This document shows positions 1 through 6,694 of a stretch of 9,977 nt of DNA, piece by piece. A program made the translations under genes and the position numbers. The DNA lies in NCBI GenBank assembly GCA_002478225.1, contig DLMV01000033.1, forward strand, positions 12,386 through 22,362, given 5' to 3'. The notes below the pieces were generated by a model. It was not told the DNA's origin. It saw only the letters and a list, made by a program, of their open reading frames with translations, and ran no database searches. This DNA comes from Deltaproteobacteria bacterium UBA7527. Its GTDB lineage: Bacteria > Desulfobacterota > Syntrophorhabdia > Syntrophorhabdales > Syntrophorhabdaceae. How positions within the stretch are numbered: the first letter of the stretch is position 1; each line of letters begins with the position of its first letter.

Positions 1-77
1 TCGAAGTTTTTGCTCTTGCTTTTCTTAACAGACGGCTTTTTTGCCTTTGGAGCGCTTTTTTGTTTTTTTATTGCCAT
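1..77 (-). CDS. 5' end of a lysine-rich protein, cut by the window edge
   Basis: Reading the minus strand from the ATG at 77-75 gives MAIKKQKSAPKAKKPSVKKS followed by KSKNF before the window ends, with no stop codon. A purine-rich ribosome site (AAAGGGGG) lies a few bases upstream, and a good sigma-70 promoter sits at 129-156, so this is very likely a real gene start. About 11 of 25 residues are lysine, with Ala, Pro and Ser, as in the disordered basic tails of histone H1-like proteins and in some DksA/TraR-type or nucleoid proteins. The family cannot be identified from 25 residues. The gene is divergent from the sigma-54 regulator and has its own promoter, so it need not be related to the metabolic genes. 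Confidence 0.7.
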   Translation of the reverse strand, partial: MAIKKQKSAPKAKKPSVKKSKSKNF

Positions 78-128
78 GATAACCCCCTTTTGTTCTGTGG
101 GCAGTCTTCATTTCACTCTATATTTCAC

Positions 129-156
129 ATTATAGTGCGAATACGACATTAGTCAA
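129..156 (-). promoter_or_regulatory. Sigma-70 promoter for the divergent lysine-rich gene
   Basis: On the minus strand TTGACT (156-151) and TATAAT (134-129) are separated by 16 bases. This is a perfect -10 and a 5/6 match to the -35 box. Transcription would start near 122, leaving a leader of about 45 bases before the ATG at 77. Confidence 0.75.
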
Positions 157-232
157 GCGGAAGATCGTTAGAAAATCCGTGGAATGTCGATTTGCATTGA
201 TAAAAATAGACATTTCCAGTAATGTAATGCAA

Positions 233-240
233 AAGGGAGG
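233..240 (+). promoter_or_regulatory. Ribosome binding site that decides the regulator start
   Basis: AAGGGAGG lies 13 bases before the ATG at 254. The longer open frame begins at a GTG at 179, but that codon has no comparable ribosome site and would add 25 residues with no similarity to the PAS region. The ATG at 254 is therefore preferred, although the spacing is a little long. Confidence 0.65.
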
Positions 241-253
241 TTATTCTATAGCA

Positions 254-1654
254 ATGGATCCATTGAAGCACTCGATAAAAGACCTCGAAGCGATCATTGA
301 AAATGCCTATGACGGGCTTTATATCACCGACGGAGATGCGAACACGATAATGATCAACAGGGCATATGAGCGGATAACGGGGATCAAGCGGGGGGAGGTA
401 CTCGGCAAGAACATGCGTGAGCTTGTTGCTTCAGGCGTTATTGACCGTTCAGTAAGCCTTGAGGTTATTGAAAAACGCTCTCCGGTAACGATCATGCAGG
501 AGTTAAGGAACGGCAAAAAATTGCTGGTCACGGGGACTCCGGTCTTTGATATGGCAAAGATGAAGATCAAGCTTGTCGTAACGAATGTCAGAGACATCAC
601 CGAGCTTATCGAGCTCAAGGACAAGCTCCACGAGACGACCCTGGAGGCAAACCGTTACCTCGCGGAGCTCGATAAGATAAAGACTCTGCAGCAGCAGCAA
701 ACGAAATTCGCGACAAAGAGCAAGAGGATGATAGAGATCCTTGAGACGGCGATAAAGGCGTCACAGTTCGACTCGAATATATTGATAACCGGTGAATCGG
801 GCGTAGGCAAGGGCCTCATGGCTAAACTGATACACGAGTCAAGCAGTAGAAAGGACAACCCTTTCATCATTATCAATTGCGCGGGGATCCCGGAGGACCT
901 TTTCGAAAGCGAGCTCTTCGGGTATGAGCCGGGGGCATTTTCAGGCGCAAGCGTAAAAGGAAAAAAAGGCCTCCTTGAGGTTGCAGACAAGGGAACCGTA
1001 TTTCTTGACGAGATAGGCGACATGAGCCTGCGTTTGCAGGCCAAGCTGCTCCGTGTTATCGAAGAAAAAGAGATGAACCGGCTTGGATCAACAAAAACCA
1101 TCAAGCTTAACGTGAGGATCATAGCAGCCACGAATCAGAATATCGACGCCCTTATCGACAGCAAAAAATTCAGGCAGGACCTTTTTTTCCGTATCAATAC
1201 AATTTCGATCGTTATACCACCGTTAAGGGAACGAACGGAGGACGTCATCCCGTTGGTCCAGCATTTCACGAAGCGGATCAATGAGCGTTACGGCATGAAA
1301 AAGTATTTTAGTCCCGAGGCGGTCCAGCTTCTCATGTCCTATACCTTCCCGGGTAATGTAAGAGAGCTTTCGAACATTGTCGAGCAGGCATTCCTTATCA
1401 GTAAGAAGGAGATAGTAAGTGTAGGTGATCTGCCGTTTCAGATACGCAATATAGCTGATACACAAAGCTTAATGTTAGAGGGAAGAGATAAGACATACAA
1501 CGAGATCGTCGACCTTATGGAATATAAGATCATCAAGAACGCTGTTGAGAAATACGGCAGCACCCACAAGGCAGCAAAGAACTTAAAGATAAGCCAGAGC
1601 ACTATCGTAAGAAAGATGAAAAGGCTGAACATTAAGATTCATGATAACGAGTAA
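254..1654 (+). CDS. PAS-domain sigma-54-dependent transcriptional activator (enhancer-binding protein)
   Basis: This 466-residue protein uses ATP hydrolysis to remodel RNA polymerase-sigma-54 at -24/-12 promoters. Counting from the ATG at 254, residues about 10-115 form a PAS sensor (ENAYDGLYITDGDANTIMIN), followed by a charged, probably coiled-coil linker (about 115-150). The AAA+ domain spans about 155-390, with Walker A GESGVGKG (180-187), sigma-54 contact loop GAFSGA (227-232), Walker B VFLDE with D252 and E253, putative arginine fingers R307 and R313 in FRQDLFFR, and GNVREL near 367-372. The C-terminus (about 424-460) is a TyrR/Fis-like helix-turn-helix (STHKAAKNLKISQSTIVRKM). No phosphoacceptor receiver is present, so a small ligand bound by PAS is the likely signal. 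Sigma-54 promoters and matching dyads precede both downstream operons, making it their probable activator. Serine in the usual GAFTGA loop is uncommon but conservative. Confidence 0.93.
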   Translation: MDPLKHSIKDLEAIIENAYDGLYITDGDANTIMINRAYERITGIKRGEVLGKNMRELVASGVIDRSVSLEVIEKRSPVTIMQELRNGKKLLVTGTPVFDMAKMKIKLVVTNVRDITELIELKDKLHETTLEANRYLAELDKIKTLQQQQTKFATKSKRMIEILETAIKASQFDSNILITGESGVGKGLMAKLIHESSSRKDNPFIIINCAGIPEDLFESELFGYEPGAFSGASVKGKKGLLEVADKGTVFLDEIGDMSLRLQAKLLRVIEEKEMNRLGSTKTIKLNVRIIAATNQNIDALIDSKKFRQDLFFRINTISIVIPPLRERTEDVIPLVQHFTKRINERYGMKKYFSPEAVQLLMSYTFPGNVRELSNIVEQAFLISKKEIVSVGDLPFQIRNIADTQSLMLEGRDKTYNEIVDLMEYKIIKNAVEKYGSTHKAAKNLKISQSTIVRKMKRLNIKIHDNE

Positions 1655-1680
1655 TTTTTTTTACGATTTTTTATTGCATC

Positions 1681-1706
1681 AATATGATGCAAAAATGCAT
1701 CATATT
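1681..1706 (+). promoter_or_regulatory. Upstream activator site: perfect dyad TGATGC-N6-GCATCA
   Basis: Perfect 11-base arms (1681-1691 and 1696-1706) surround a 4-base centre. The core is TGATGC (1685-1690), AAAAAT, GCATCA (1697-1702). An extra GCATCA half-site at 1676-1681 forms a second dyad with the same TGATGC, and the two GCATCA copies are 21 bases apart, two helical turns. The site is centred about 118 bases upstream of the predicted start of the sigma-54 promoter at 1786, a usual enhancer distance. The 6-N6-6 layout matches TyrR boxes, consistent with the regulator's helix-turn-helix. Because TTTTT follows the right arm, the RNA hairpin could also act as a weak terminator for the regulator gene. 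Confidence 0.72.
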
Positions 1707-1744
1707 TTTTTATTATTTGCTGCATATCTGTTGCTTATTTTGCA

Positions 1745-1757
1745 TAACTACTTGATT
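1745..1757 (-). promoter_or_regulatory. Candidate IHF binding site
   Basis: TAACTACTTGATT is a perfect match to the reverse complement of the IHF consensus WATCAANNNNTTR. It lies between the activator dyad (1685-1702) and the -24 element (1787), about 60 bases upstream of the predicted start, where IHF commonly bends DNA at sigma-54 promoters. The region is AT-rich, so a chance match is possible, and the host must encode IHF. Confidence 0.5.
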
Positions 1758-1785
1758 TTATACCTTTTATATCATTAACATGATG

Positions 1786-1801
1786 TGGCATATAAATTGC
1801 T
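1786..1801 (+). promoter_or_regulatory. Sigma-54 promoter of the transporter operon
   Basis: TGGCATATAAATTGCT has the invariant GG (1787-1788) and GC (1799-1800) exactly 10 bases apart, as the -24/-12 consensus requires. It differs from TGGCAC only in the sixth base. The start is predicted near 1812, leaving a leader of about 29 bases with a strong ribosome site (TAAGGAGGT, 1828-1836) before the ATG at 1841. Confidence 0.85.
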
Positions 1802-1840
1802 TTAAGATGGACACATATTACAAACCTTAAGGAGGTTTAT

Positions 1841-3085
1841 ATGAAACACAAGATTTTTTCGTTACTCATCATCGCAGCCATCCTCATCCCCTTTACTATC
1901 GTACAGGGCGCTGAGACGATCAAGATCGGCGCGCTCTACACCATGACCGGCCGCGGAGGTCAGTATGGAAAGGATTCAGAGGTTGCCATTAAGATCGCCC
2001 TTGACGAGGTCAACGCTAAAGGGCTGCCGGGCGGTGCGAAACTGGATGTGATCATTACTGACGATAAGAACCCCCAGTATGCGGTCAGTGTGGCAAAACG
2101 GTATATTACCGATGAAAAGTGCAAGTTCCTCTTCGGCATCATCTCGACTGCGATCGGCCTTGCGGTCACAGAGGTGAGCAAAGAGCATAAAGTGATCTTT
2201 GTCGGCACAGACCATGCCGGAACCGACCTGACAGCCAATAAGTTCCAGAAATATTATTTCCGGAGCAGCAATAACACCTTTCAGTCTATGATGGCGGGTG
2301 CCTACTACCTGAAAGATGAGGTAAAGAACTGGAAAAAGATCGCCTATATCGGTCCGGATTATGCTTACGGCAGAGACCAGTGGATGGAGCTGAAATGGGG
2401 TCTGGACAAACTGGGCGTTAAATATGATGTTGTCGGTGAATACTGGCCGAAGCTTTACGAGCCTGACTATACATCATATATTACCGCAATAATGAAGGCT
2501 GCCCCCGATGTTCTGGTAAACGGCATGTGGGGAGGAGACACTGTGGCTTTCATCAAACAGGCAAAGCCCTACGGTCTTTTCAGCAAGATGAAATATTTCC
2601 ACGTGGACGCAGGCGGGAACTATGAAGCGCTTGCAGGACTTGGCGCTGATATGCCTGAAGGAATTATTATGTCCGCGCGCCACCACAACAACTGGCCCGA
2701 GACACCGGCAAACAAGACCTATGTGGAAAAATTCTACAAAGCTGCCGGCAGGTATCCGTCGTACGCAGCAGAAGGCGCGTATGTGGGCATCCACATGATC
2801 GCCGAGGCAATAAGAAAAGTGGGTAATGCAAACGACACGGAAGCTCTTATAAAGGCGCTCGAAGGCATGAAGATCCCGTGCCCCGAAGATCCTCCCGGAT
2901 TCACCTCTTATATCGATCCGAAGACACACCAGATCGTTCAGGTCCAGGCAATCGGCACAACAGTAAAGAACGACAAATTCCCGCCGGCAAAATATATGCT
3001 TGGCAATTTCAAGGTATATCCTGCAGAGAAGCTGTGGCCGAACTTTGAATATATTGATTATATGACAAAGGTAAAAGGTAAATAA
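1841..3085 (+). CDS. livK: Periplasmic solute-binding protein of a HAAT/Liv-type ABC importer
   Basis: This 414-residue protein captures a small amphipathic or carboxylate solute in the periplasm and delivers it to the LivHMGF permease. The N-terminus is a signal peptide: basic MKHK, a hydrophobic core (5-20), and probable signal peptidase I cleavage after VQGA (residue 24). The mature protein opens with ETIKIGALYTMTGRGGQYGK, the usual start of Peripla_BP_6 (type I fold) proteins, and later shows a typical YIGPDYAYGRD segment. Length is slightly above the ~370-390 common for LivJ/LivK. Members of this family bind branched-chain amino acids but also amides, urea and aromatic or aliphatic carboxylates, so the name gives the family and not the substrate. 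Sharing sigma-54 control with the 4-hydroxybutyrate genes suggests a C4 hydroxy- or amino-acid substrate. The start has an excellent ribosome site five bases upstream. Confidence 0.88.
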   Translation: MKHKIFSLLIIAAILIPFTIVQGAETIKIGALYTMTGRGGQYGKDSEVAIKIALDEVNAKGLPGGAKLDVIITDDKNPQYAVSVAKRYITDEKCKFLFGIISTAIGLAVTEVSKEHKVIFVGTDHAGTDLTANKFQKYYFRSSNNTFQSMMAGAYYLKDEVKNWKKIAYIGPDYAYGRDQWMELKWGLDKLGVKYDVVGEYWPKLYEPDYTSYITAIMKAAPDVLVNGMWGGDTVAFIKQAKPYGLFSKMKYFHVDAGGNYEALAGLGADMPEGIIMSARHHNNWPETPANKTYVEKFYKAAGRYPSYAAEGAYVGIHMIAEAIRKVGNANDTEALIKALEGMKIPCPEDPPGFTSYIDPKTHQIVQVQAIGTTVKNDKFPPAKYMLGNFKVYPAEKLWPNFEYIDYMTKVKGK

Positions 3086-3112
3086 ATCCAGTAAAGGGAG
3101 CAGGGCTTAGGT

Positions 3113-3997
3113 ATGGATATCAATACTTTCATAGCGCAGTTTATAAGCGGGCTTTCCACTGCCATGCTGCTCTTCCTCATCTCGAGCGGTCTGACGCTGA
3201 TCTTCGGTGTAGTGAACGTCCTGAACTTTGCCCACGGCTCATTCTATCTCCTCGGTACCTATTTCGCATACCAGCTCATGCAATTGTTCAACAACTTCTG
3301 GGTGGGGCTTCTCGTCGGTGCCATAGGTGCGGGGTTAGTGGGGATGGTGATAGAGTTCTTCTTCCTCAGGCGTATTTACGGTCGGGCACAGGAAGGAGCT
3401 TTCCAGTTGCTGATGACCTTCGCGTTCATCCTTATCCTTGACGACGTGGTAAAATTTATATGGGGTACAGAATACAAGACCATACCTAAGCCTGCTTCCC
3501 TTGCGGGTTCTCTGAATATAGGGTCCGTAATGGTCCCGTCTTATAACGTGTTCATTATTATTTTAGGTTTGCTCGTTGTTGTGTTCGCTTGGTATTTTCT
3601 CACGAAGACCGACACCGGCAAAATGGTCAGGGCATCGTCCCTTGACAGGATCATGCTCGGCCTTCTGGGGACGAACGTCCCCATGATCATGACGCTTGTA
3701 TTTGGAGTGGCTACGGCAATGGGCGGGCTGGCCGGTGTGCTGGCGGCGCCTTTAAGGACCGTTACGCCCGGCGCAGGCGTCGAATTCATTATCGACTCGA
3801 TGATCGTAGTGGTGATCGGGGGATTCGGCAATTTCTGGGGCGCCTTGTTGGGCGCGCTCATTATAGGCGAGGTCCTCTCCTTCGGGATCCTGTGGATGCC
3901 TGAGCTTGCTACGGTCCTCACCTTTATTGTCATGATCATCGTGTTGATCGTAAAACCTGAAGGGCTTCTTGCGAAGAAAGCGGTAGGGAGGAAATAG
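3113..3997 (+). CDS. livH: HAAT-type ABC transporter permease, LivH family
   Basis: This 294-residue inner-membrane permease pairs with LivM to form the channel. It is strongly hydrophobic, with about eight predicted membrane segments. It carries the LivH hallmark NVLNFAHGSFYLLGTY (residues 35-50), a cytoplasmic loop DTGKMVRASSLDRIMLGLLG (about 167-186) where the ATPase subunit docks, and GGFGNFWGALLGALIIGE (236-253) near the C-terminus, which ends KPEGLLAKK. Length is normal for the family (about 290-300). The ATG lies 27 bases after the binding-protein gene, preceded by AAAGGGAG about 12 bases upstream, so both genes probably share one transcript. Confidence 0.93.
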   Translation: MDINTFIAQFISGLSTAMLLFLISSGLTLIFGVVNVLNFAHGSFYLLGTYFAYQLMQLFNNFWVGLLVGAIGAGLVGMVIEFFFLRRIYGRAQEGAFQLLMTFAFILILDDVVKFIWGTEYKTIPKPASLAGSLNIGSVMVPSYNVFIIILGLLVVVFAWYFLTKTDTGKMVRASSLDRIMLGLLGTNVPMIMTLVFGVATAMGGLAGVLAAPLRTVTPGAGVEFIIDSMIVVVIGGFGNFWGALLGALIIGEVLSFGILWMPELATVLTFIVMIIVLIVKPEGLLAKKAVGRK

Positions 3998-4001
3998 CGC
4001 G

Positions 4002-4973
4002 TTGAAAAAGATAAAAGATTATCTGCCATGGATCGTTTATTTCGTCTTCTTTCTCGGGATAATCGTTGTCGATCCCGGCACCCACTATATCCATCTTGTT
4101 GCAAGGGTCATTATCTTCAGTCTTTATGCAGTTGCATTTAATCTTTTGTATGGCACGACAGGGCTCGTATCCTTCGGGCATGCGCTCTTTTACGGGATAG
4201 GTGCATACGTTACGGGCATGCTCGTGAAAGCTACAAGCCCGGAATTGTTTCTCCTTTATATCCTGCTGGGGGCCGCAGGCGCGGCATTCGTCTCTTTTTT
4301 CATCGGACTTCTCACGCTGAGACTGACAGGAATATATTTCACCATGTTGACGCTGGCCTTTGCTCAACTGGTATGGGGTCTGACCTTCAAGCTCTATCAT
4401 TTCACAGGTGGAGACGACGGCATCCAGGCAATAGCCAAACCCGCGATCTTAAGCGGAGGAGTAACAAAATACTATCTCTTCAGTTTCATAGTGGTGACCA
4501 TCTGCATATATATACTGTGGAGGATCAGGAGGTCCCCCTTCGGCACTGTTCTGAACAGCATCAGGCAGAATCCGCAGAGGATCACATTCCTTGGCTTGAA
4601 CGTATACAAGAACCAGCTCAAGGCATTTGTCATATCGGCCTTCTTTGCAGGCGTTGCCGGCGGACTTTATGCCGGCCTGGACGGGAGCATCCATCCCGAT
4701 ATGCTGCACTGGCCGACATCGGGGAACGCGATACTCATGGCGACCATCGGCGGTATGGGCACGTTCTTCGGACCCATTGTAGGCGCCGGGATATTTACAG
4801 GACTGGAAGAGATAGTGGGCAAATACACCGAATACTGGTCATTCTATATCGGCCTTGTGGTGCTTATCGTTGTCCTTTTGTTCCCGAACGGCGTGTTGGG
4901 GATCAAAAGGTTCAGCGGCAACAAAAACAATGAGGAAAAGGAGACAGAGGTTGTCTGTAATTCTGGAAATTAA
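4002..4973 (+). CDS. livM: HAAT-type ABC transporter permease, LivM family
   Basis: This second inner-membrane permease (323 residues) has hallmarks of the LivM family: NLLYGTTGLVSFGHALFYGIGAY (about 47-69), RLTGIYFTMLTLAFAQ (107-122), TGGDDGI (135-141), the ATPase-contact loop SPFGTVLNSIRQNPQRITFLG (178-198), and GGMGTFFGPIVGAG (250-263). The end follows the family pattern FPNGVLGIKR, then a short charged tail. The start is a TTG at 4002, supported by AGGGAGG at 3985-3991; the gap after livH is four bases. The last 23 bases overlap livG, indicating tight translational coupling. Confidence 0.92.
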   Translation: MKKIKDYLPWIVYFVFFLGIIVVDPGTHYIHLVARVIIFSLYAVAFNLLYGTTGLVSFGHALFYGIGAYVTGMLVKATSPELFLLYILLGAAGAAFVSFFIGLLTLRLTGIYFTMLTLAFAQLVWGLTFKLYHFTGGDDGIQAIAKPAILSGGVTKYYLFSFIVVTICIYILWRIRRSPFGTVLNSIRQNPQRITFLGLNVYKNQLKAFVISAFFAGVAGGLYAGLDGSIHPDMLHWPTSGNAILMATIGGMGTFFGPIVGAGIFTGLEEIVGKYTEYWSFYIGLVVLIVVLLFPNGVLGIKRFSGNKNNEEKETEVVCNSGN

Positions 4974-5706
4974 GAATCTTGACAAACATTTTGGCGGTAT
5001 CCATGTCACCAACCACGTGAATATCGGCTTTAAGAAGGGCGAGATGTCGGCGATCATCGGGCCCAACGGGGCAGGGAAGACAACCTTTTTTAACCTGATA
5101 ACAGGTTTTATTCCTTCTGATGACGGGACCGTAGTATATGAAGGCCAGGATATAACGAGGGCAAGACCTGAGAATATTGTTAAACTTGGGATGGTAAGGG
5201 CTTTCCAGGTGGCAAGCGTTTTTTTGGAAGAGACCGTTTATGACAACATATACCTCGCGTCCCTCGCTCACTTCCGGAAGAATGCAAAGATATTTATTAA
5301 CAGGATGGCCTTTCAGGATGCCAGCGAACACACGGAATTTATTCTTAACAAGATAGGGCTTTTTCATTGCAAGGATCTGAAGGCTTCGGAATTGTCCCAC
5401 GGCGATATGAAGGTCCTCGATATAGCGATAGCGCTTACACTCCAGCCAAAGATATTGCTGCTCGATGAGCCTACGGCCGGGATGGCGCCTGATGAACGGA
5501 TCAAGATGATGAGCCTCCTGAAAGAGCTCCATGAGTTCTTCAAGCTGACGACGATCTTTATAGAACATGATATGGATATGGTCTTTGGCATTGCAGAGAT
5601 CATCAGGGTCCTTGTGCAGGGCCAGCTTATCGCTGAAGGTCCGCCGGATTACATACGGCAGCATGAAACAGTAATTGAAGCCTACCTTGGGAAAGAGGTG
5701 CTGTAA
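4951..5706 (+). CDS. livG: HAAT-type ABC transporter ATP-binding protein, LivG family
   Basis: This cytoplasmic ATPase subunit powers the importer. From the TTG at 4951 the protein has 251 residues and starts MSVILEIKNLDKHFGGI, the expected family N-terminus. AAGGAG at 4938-4943 lies seven bases upstream. A longer frame opens further upstream inside livM, but its first 32 residues look like out-of-frame livM sequence; the ATG at 4930 lacks a ribosome site. Motifs: Walker A GPNGAGKTT (37-45), Q-loop glutamine Q86 in RAFQ, signature LSHGD (148-152), Walker B ILLLDE (168-173), and H-loop H206. The AGMAPDE segment after Walker B is typical of LivG. The signature has His-Gly-Asp instead of the common LSYGD/LSGGQ form; UrtD-like relatives also carry LSHG. 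The gene overlaps livM by 23 bases. Confidence 0.92.
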   Translation: MSVILEIKNLDKHFGGIHVTNHVNIGFKKGEMSAIIGPNGAGKTTFFNLITGFIPSDDGTVVYEGQDITRARPENIVKLGMVRAFQVASVFLEETVYDNIYLASLAHFRKNAKIFINRMAFQDASEHTEFILNKIGLFHCKDLKASELSHGDMKVLDIAIALTLQPKILLLDEPTAGMAPDERIKMMSLLKELHEFFKLTTIFIEHDMDMVFGIAEIIRVLVQGQLIAEGPPDYIRQHETVIEAYLGKEVL

Positions 5707-5707
5707 A

Positions 5708-6418
5708 ATGGCCGATATCCTCGTTGCAGACAAGATAAACTCTTATTACGGTAAAAGTCATATATTGTTCGATGTCAGCCTTACGGTGCTTGAAGGCGAG
5801 ACGCTCTGCCTTATGGGACGGAACGGCGCCGGCAAGAGCACAACCTTTAAAACTCTCGTCATGGACATTGTGCCGAAAAAGGGAAAGGTTTATTTCAAGG
5901 GTAAAGATATTACCGGGATGAAACCCTATAAGATCGCCCGCCTTGGCTTAGGTCTTGTACCTGAGGACCGTAAGATCTTTGGGCCTCTTACAGTGAACGA
6001 GAACTTGATCCTGGGCACGACCATGGGCAAGGAAAGAAAAGGCATCTGGAATCTTGAACTCGTATACGAGTTCTTTCCTGTTTTGAAGGACTTCCAATCG
6101 CGGCCGGGAGGGACGTTGTCCGGGGGCGAGCAGCAGATGCTTACCATAGCGAGGACCCTCATGGGGAATCCCCTGGTGCTTCTCCTTGATGAACCTACCG
6201 AGGGCCTAAGCCCTGTTATGGTAAAGACCATGAAGGATCTTGTCCTTAAACTGAAAGAGGTAGGTACGACGATCCTGCTGTCGGAGCAGAACATCAAGTT
6301 CGCCATGGCTGTTTCAGATCGTGTTGCCATCATCGATAAGGGGCATATCAGATACGAATCCGATATAGAGACCTTTAAGAAGGATGACGCGATCAAGAAG
6401 CAGTATCTTGCGGTGTAA
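5708..6418 (+). CDS. livF: HAAT-type ABC transporter ATP-binding protein, LivF family
   Basis: This second ATPase subunit (236 residues) forms the nucleotide-binding dimer with LivG. The ATG at 5708 is one base after the livG stop, with AGAGGTG about seven bases upstream; it gives the standard LivF N-terminus (MADILVADKINSYYGKSHIL), so the 11 extra codons of the longer frame are rejected. Motifs: Walker A GRNGAGKST (37-45), LVPEDRKIFGPLTVNENL (83-100) as in LivF Q-loop regions, signature LSGGE (137-141), Walker B VLLLDE (157-162), and TEGLSP. The H-loop position reads SEQN, a histidine-to-glutamine feature normal in LivF. It is the last transporter gene; the stop codon lies within a small inverted repeat. 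Confidence 0.93.
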   Translation: MADILVADKINSYYGKSHILFDVSLTVLEGETLCLMGRNGAGKSTTFKTLVMDIVPKKGKVYFKGKDITGMKPYKIARLGLGLVPEDRKIFGPLTVNENLILGTTMGKERKGIWNLELVYEFFPVLKDFQSRPGGTLSGGEQQMLTIARTLMGNPLVLLLDEPTEGLSPVMVKTMKDLVLKLKEVGTTILLSEQNIKFAMAVSDRVAIIDKGHIRYESDIETFKKDDAIKKQYLAV

Positions 6419-6430
6419 ATAAATACACCG
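6411..6430 (+). other. Small inverted repeat over the livF stop codon
   Basis: Seven-base arms CGGTGTA (6411-6417) and TACACCG (6424-6430) flank a six-base AT-rich loop and include the livF stop. No T-run follows, so it is not a convincing intrinsic terminator. It might protect the 3' end of the transporter mRNA or be incidental. No better terminator is visible before the next promoter. Confidence 0.35.
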
Positions 6431-6445
6431 TATATCGTAATTCAC

Positions 6446-6461
6446 ATATCGTATATCGCAA
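6446..6461 (+). repeat. Intergenic repeat copy 1 (ATATCGTATATCGCAA)
   Basis: These 16 bases recur identically at 9845-9860. Both copies lie just downstream of an operon's last gene. A shorter CGTATATCG copy precedes it at 6429-6437. The sequence is AT-rich and not coding; it may belong to a dispersed genomic repeat family. Confidence 0.6.
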
Positions 6462-6497
6462 CATAGAACGGAAAAATGCTCTAGCTTAAGGTCGTGC

Positions 6498-6515
6498 TGA
6501 TGCAAAATCGCATCG
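6498..6515 (+). promoter_or_regulatory. Second activator dyad, upstream of abfD
   Basis: TGATGC (6498-6503), AAAATC, GCATCG (6510-6515) repeats the dyad found at 1685-1702 with one mismatch in the last arm base; the first ten bases, TGATGCAAAA, are identical. It is centred about 215 bases upstream of the predicted abfD start, within enhancer range. A nearby GCAT-GAT-ATGC palindrome (6531-6541) might be an accessory half-site pair. No perfect IHF consensus was found between this dyad and the promoter. Confidence 0.65.
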
Positions 6516-6654
6516 GTATAATTCATCTTTGCATGATATGCGGTATTGAATGCCGTAGAAGACAGGGATCGTTCCTAAAAAAGAAGTACATTCAGCCGCC
6601 TGTCAATATAAATATCCTGTAAATTTGCAGTGTTAAAATATCTTATCTTCCTTT

Positions 6655-6682
6655 CGCCTCACGCCTGACGCCTCACGCCTAA
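6655..6682 (+). repeat. Four tandem 7-base repeats (CGCCTSA)
   Basis: The units are CGCCTCA, CGCCTGA, CGCCTCA and CGCCTAA, head to tail, ending 12 bases before the sigma-54 promoter of abfD. Together with the dyad, the repeat at 6446 and the promoter, this accounts for most recognisable content of the 327-base gap 6419-6745; the remaining stretch (about 6542-6654) shows nothing I can name. The tract may be a variable-number or dispersed repeat. Confidence 0.7.
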
Positions 6683-6694
6683 CGGTCTTCACAG

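Noticed and set aside
191..242. Autoregulatory half-site (TTGCATTGA) and weak sigma-70 promoter (TTGATA-17-TAATGT) before the regulator
   Set aside because: The half-site matches the dyad arm poorly and has no partner; the -10 box fits only 3 of 6 positions. The regulator's promoter remains unassigned.
179..253. GTG start at 179 for the sigma-54 regulator
   Set aside because: No ribosome site precedes it and the 25 added residues do not extend the PAS domain; the ATG at 254 has AAGGGAGG upstream.
4373..4933. 186-codon open frame inside livM on the plus strand
   Set aside because: It is rich in His, Arg and Cys, has no recognisable domain, and lies wholly within a clearly conserved LivM frame; a shadow of that gene.
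4912..5733. 273-codon minus-strand frame opposite livG
   Set aside because: The plus strand encodes all ABC ATPase motifs; the antisense translation has no domain signature.
6542..6654. Remnant gene or small RNA between livF and abfD
   Set aside because: No open frame with a ribosome site, no strong fold and no recognisable promoter other than the sigma-54 element further downstream.
6655..6682. CRISPR-like repeats
   Set aside because: The units are 7 bases, directly adjacent with no spacers, and no cas gene is nearby; this is a simple tandem repeat.
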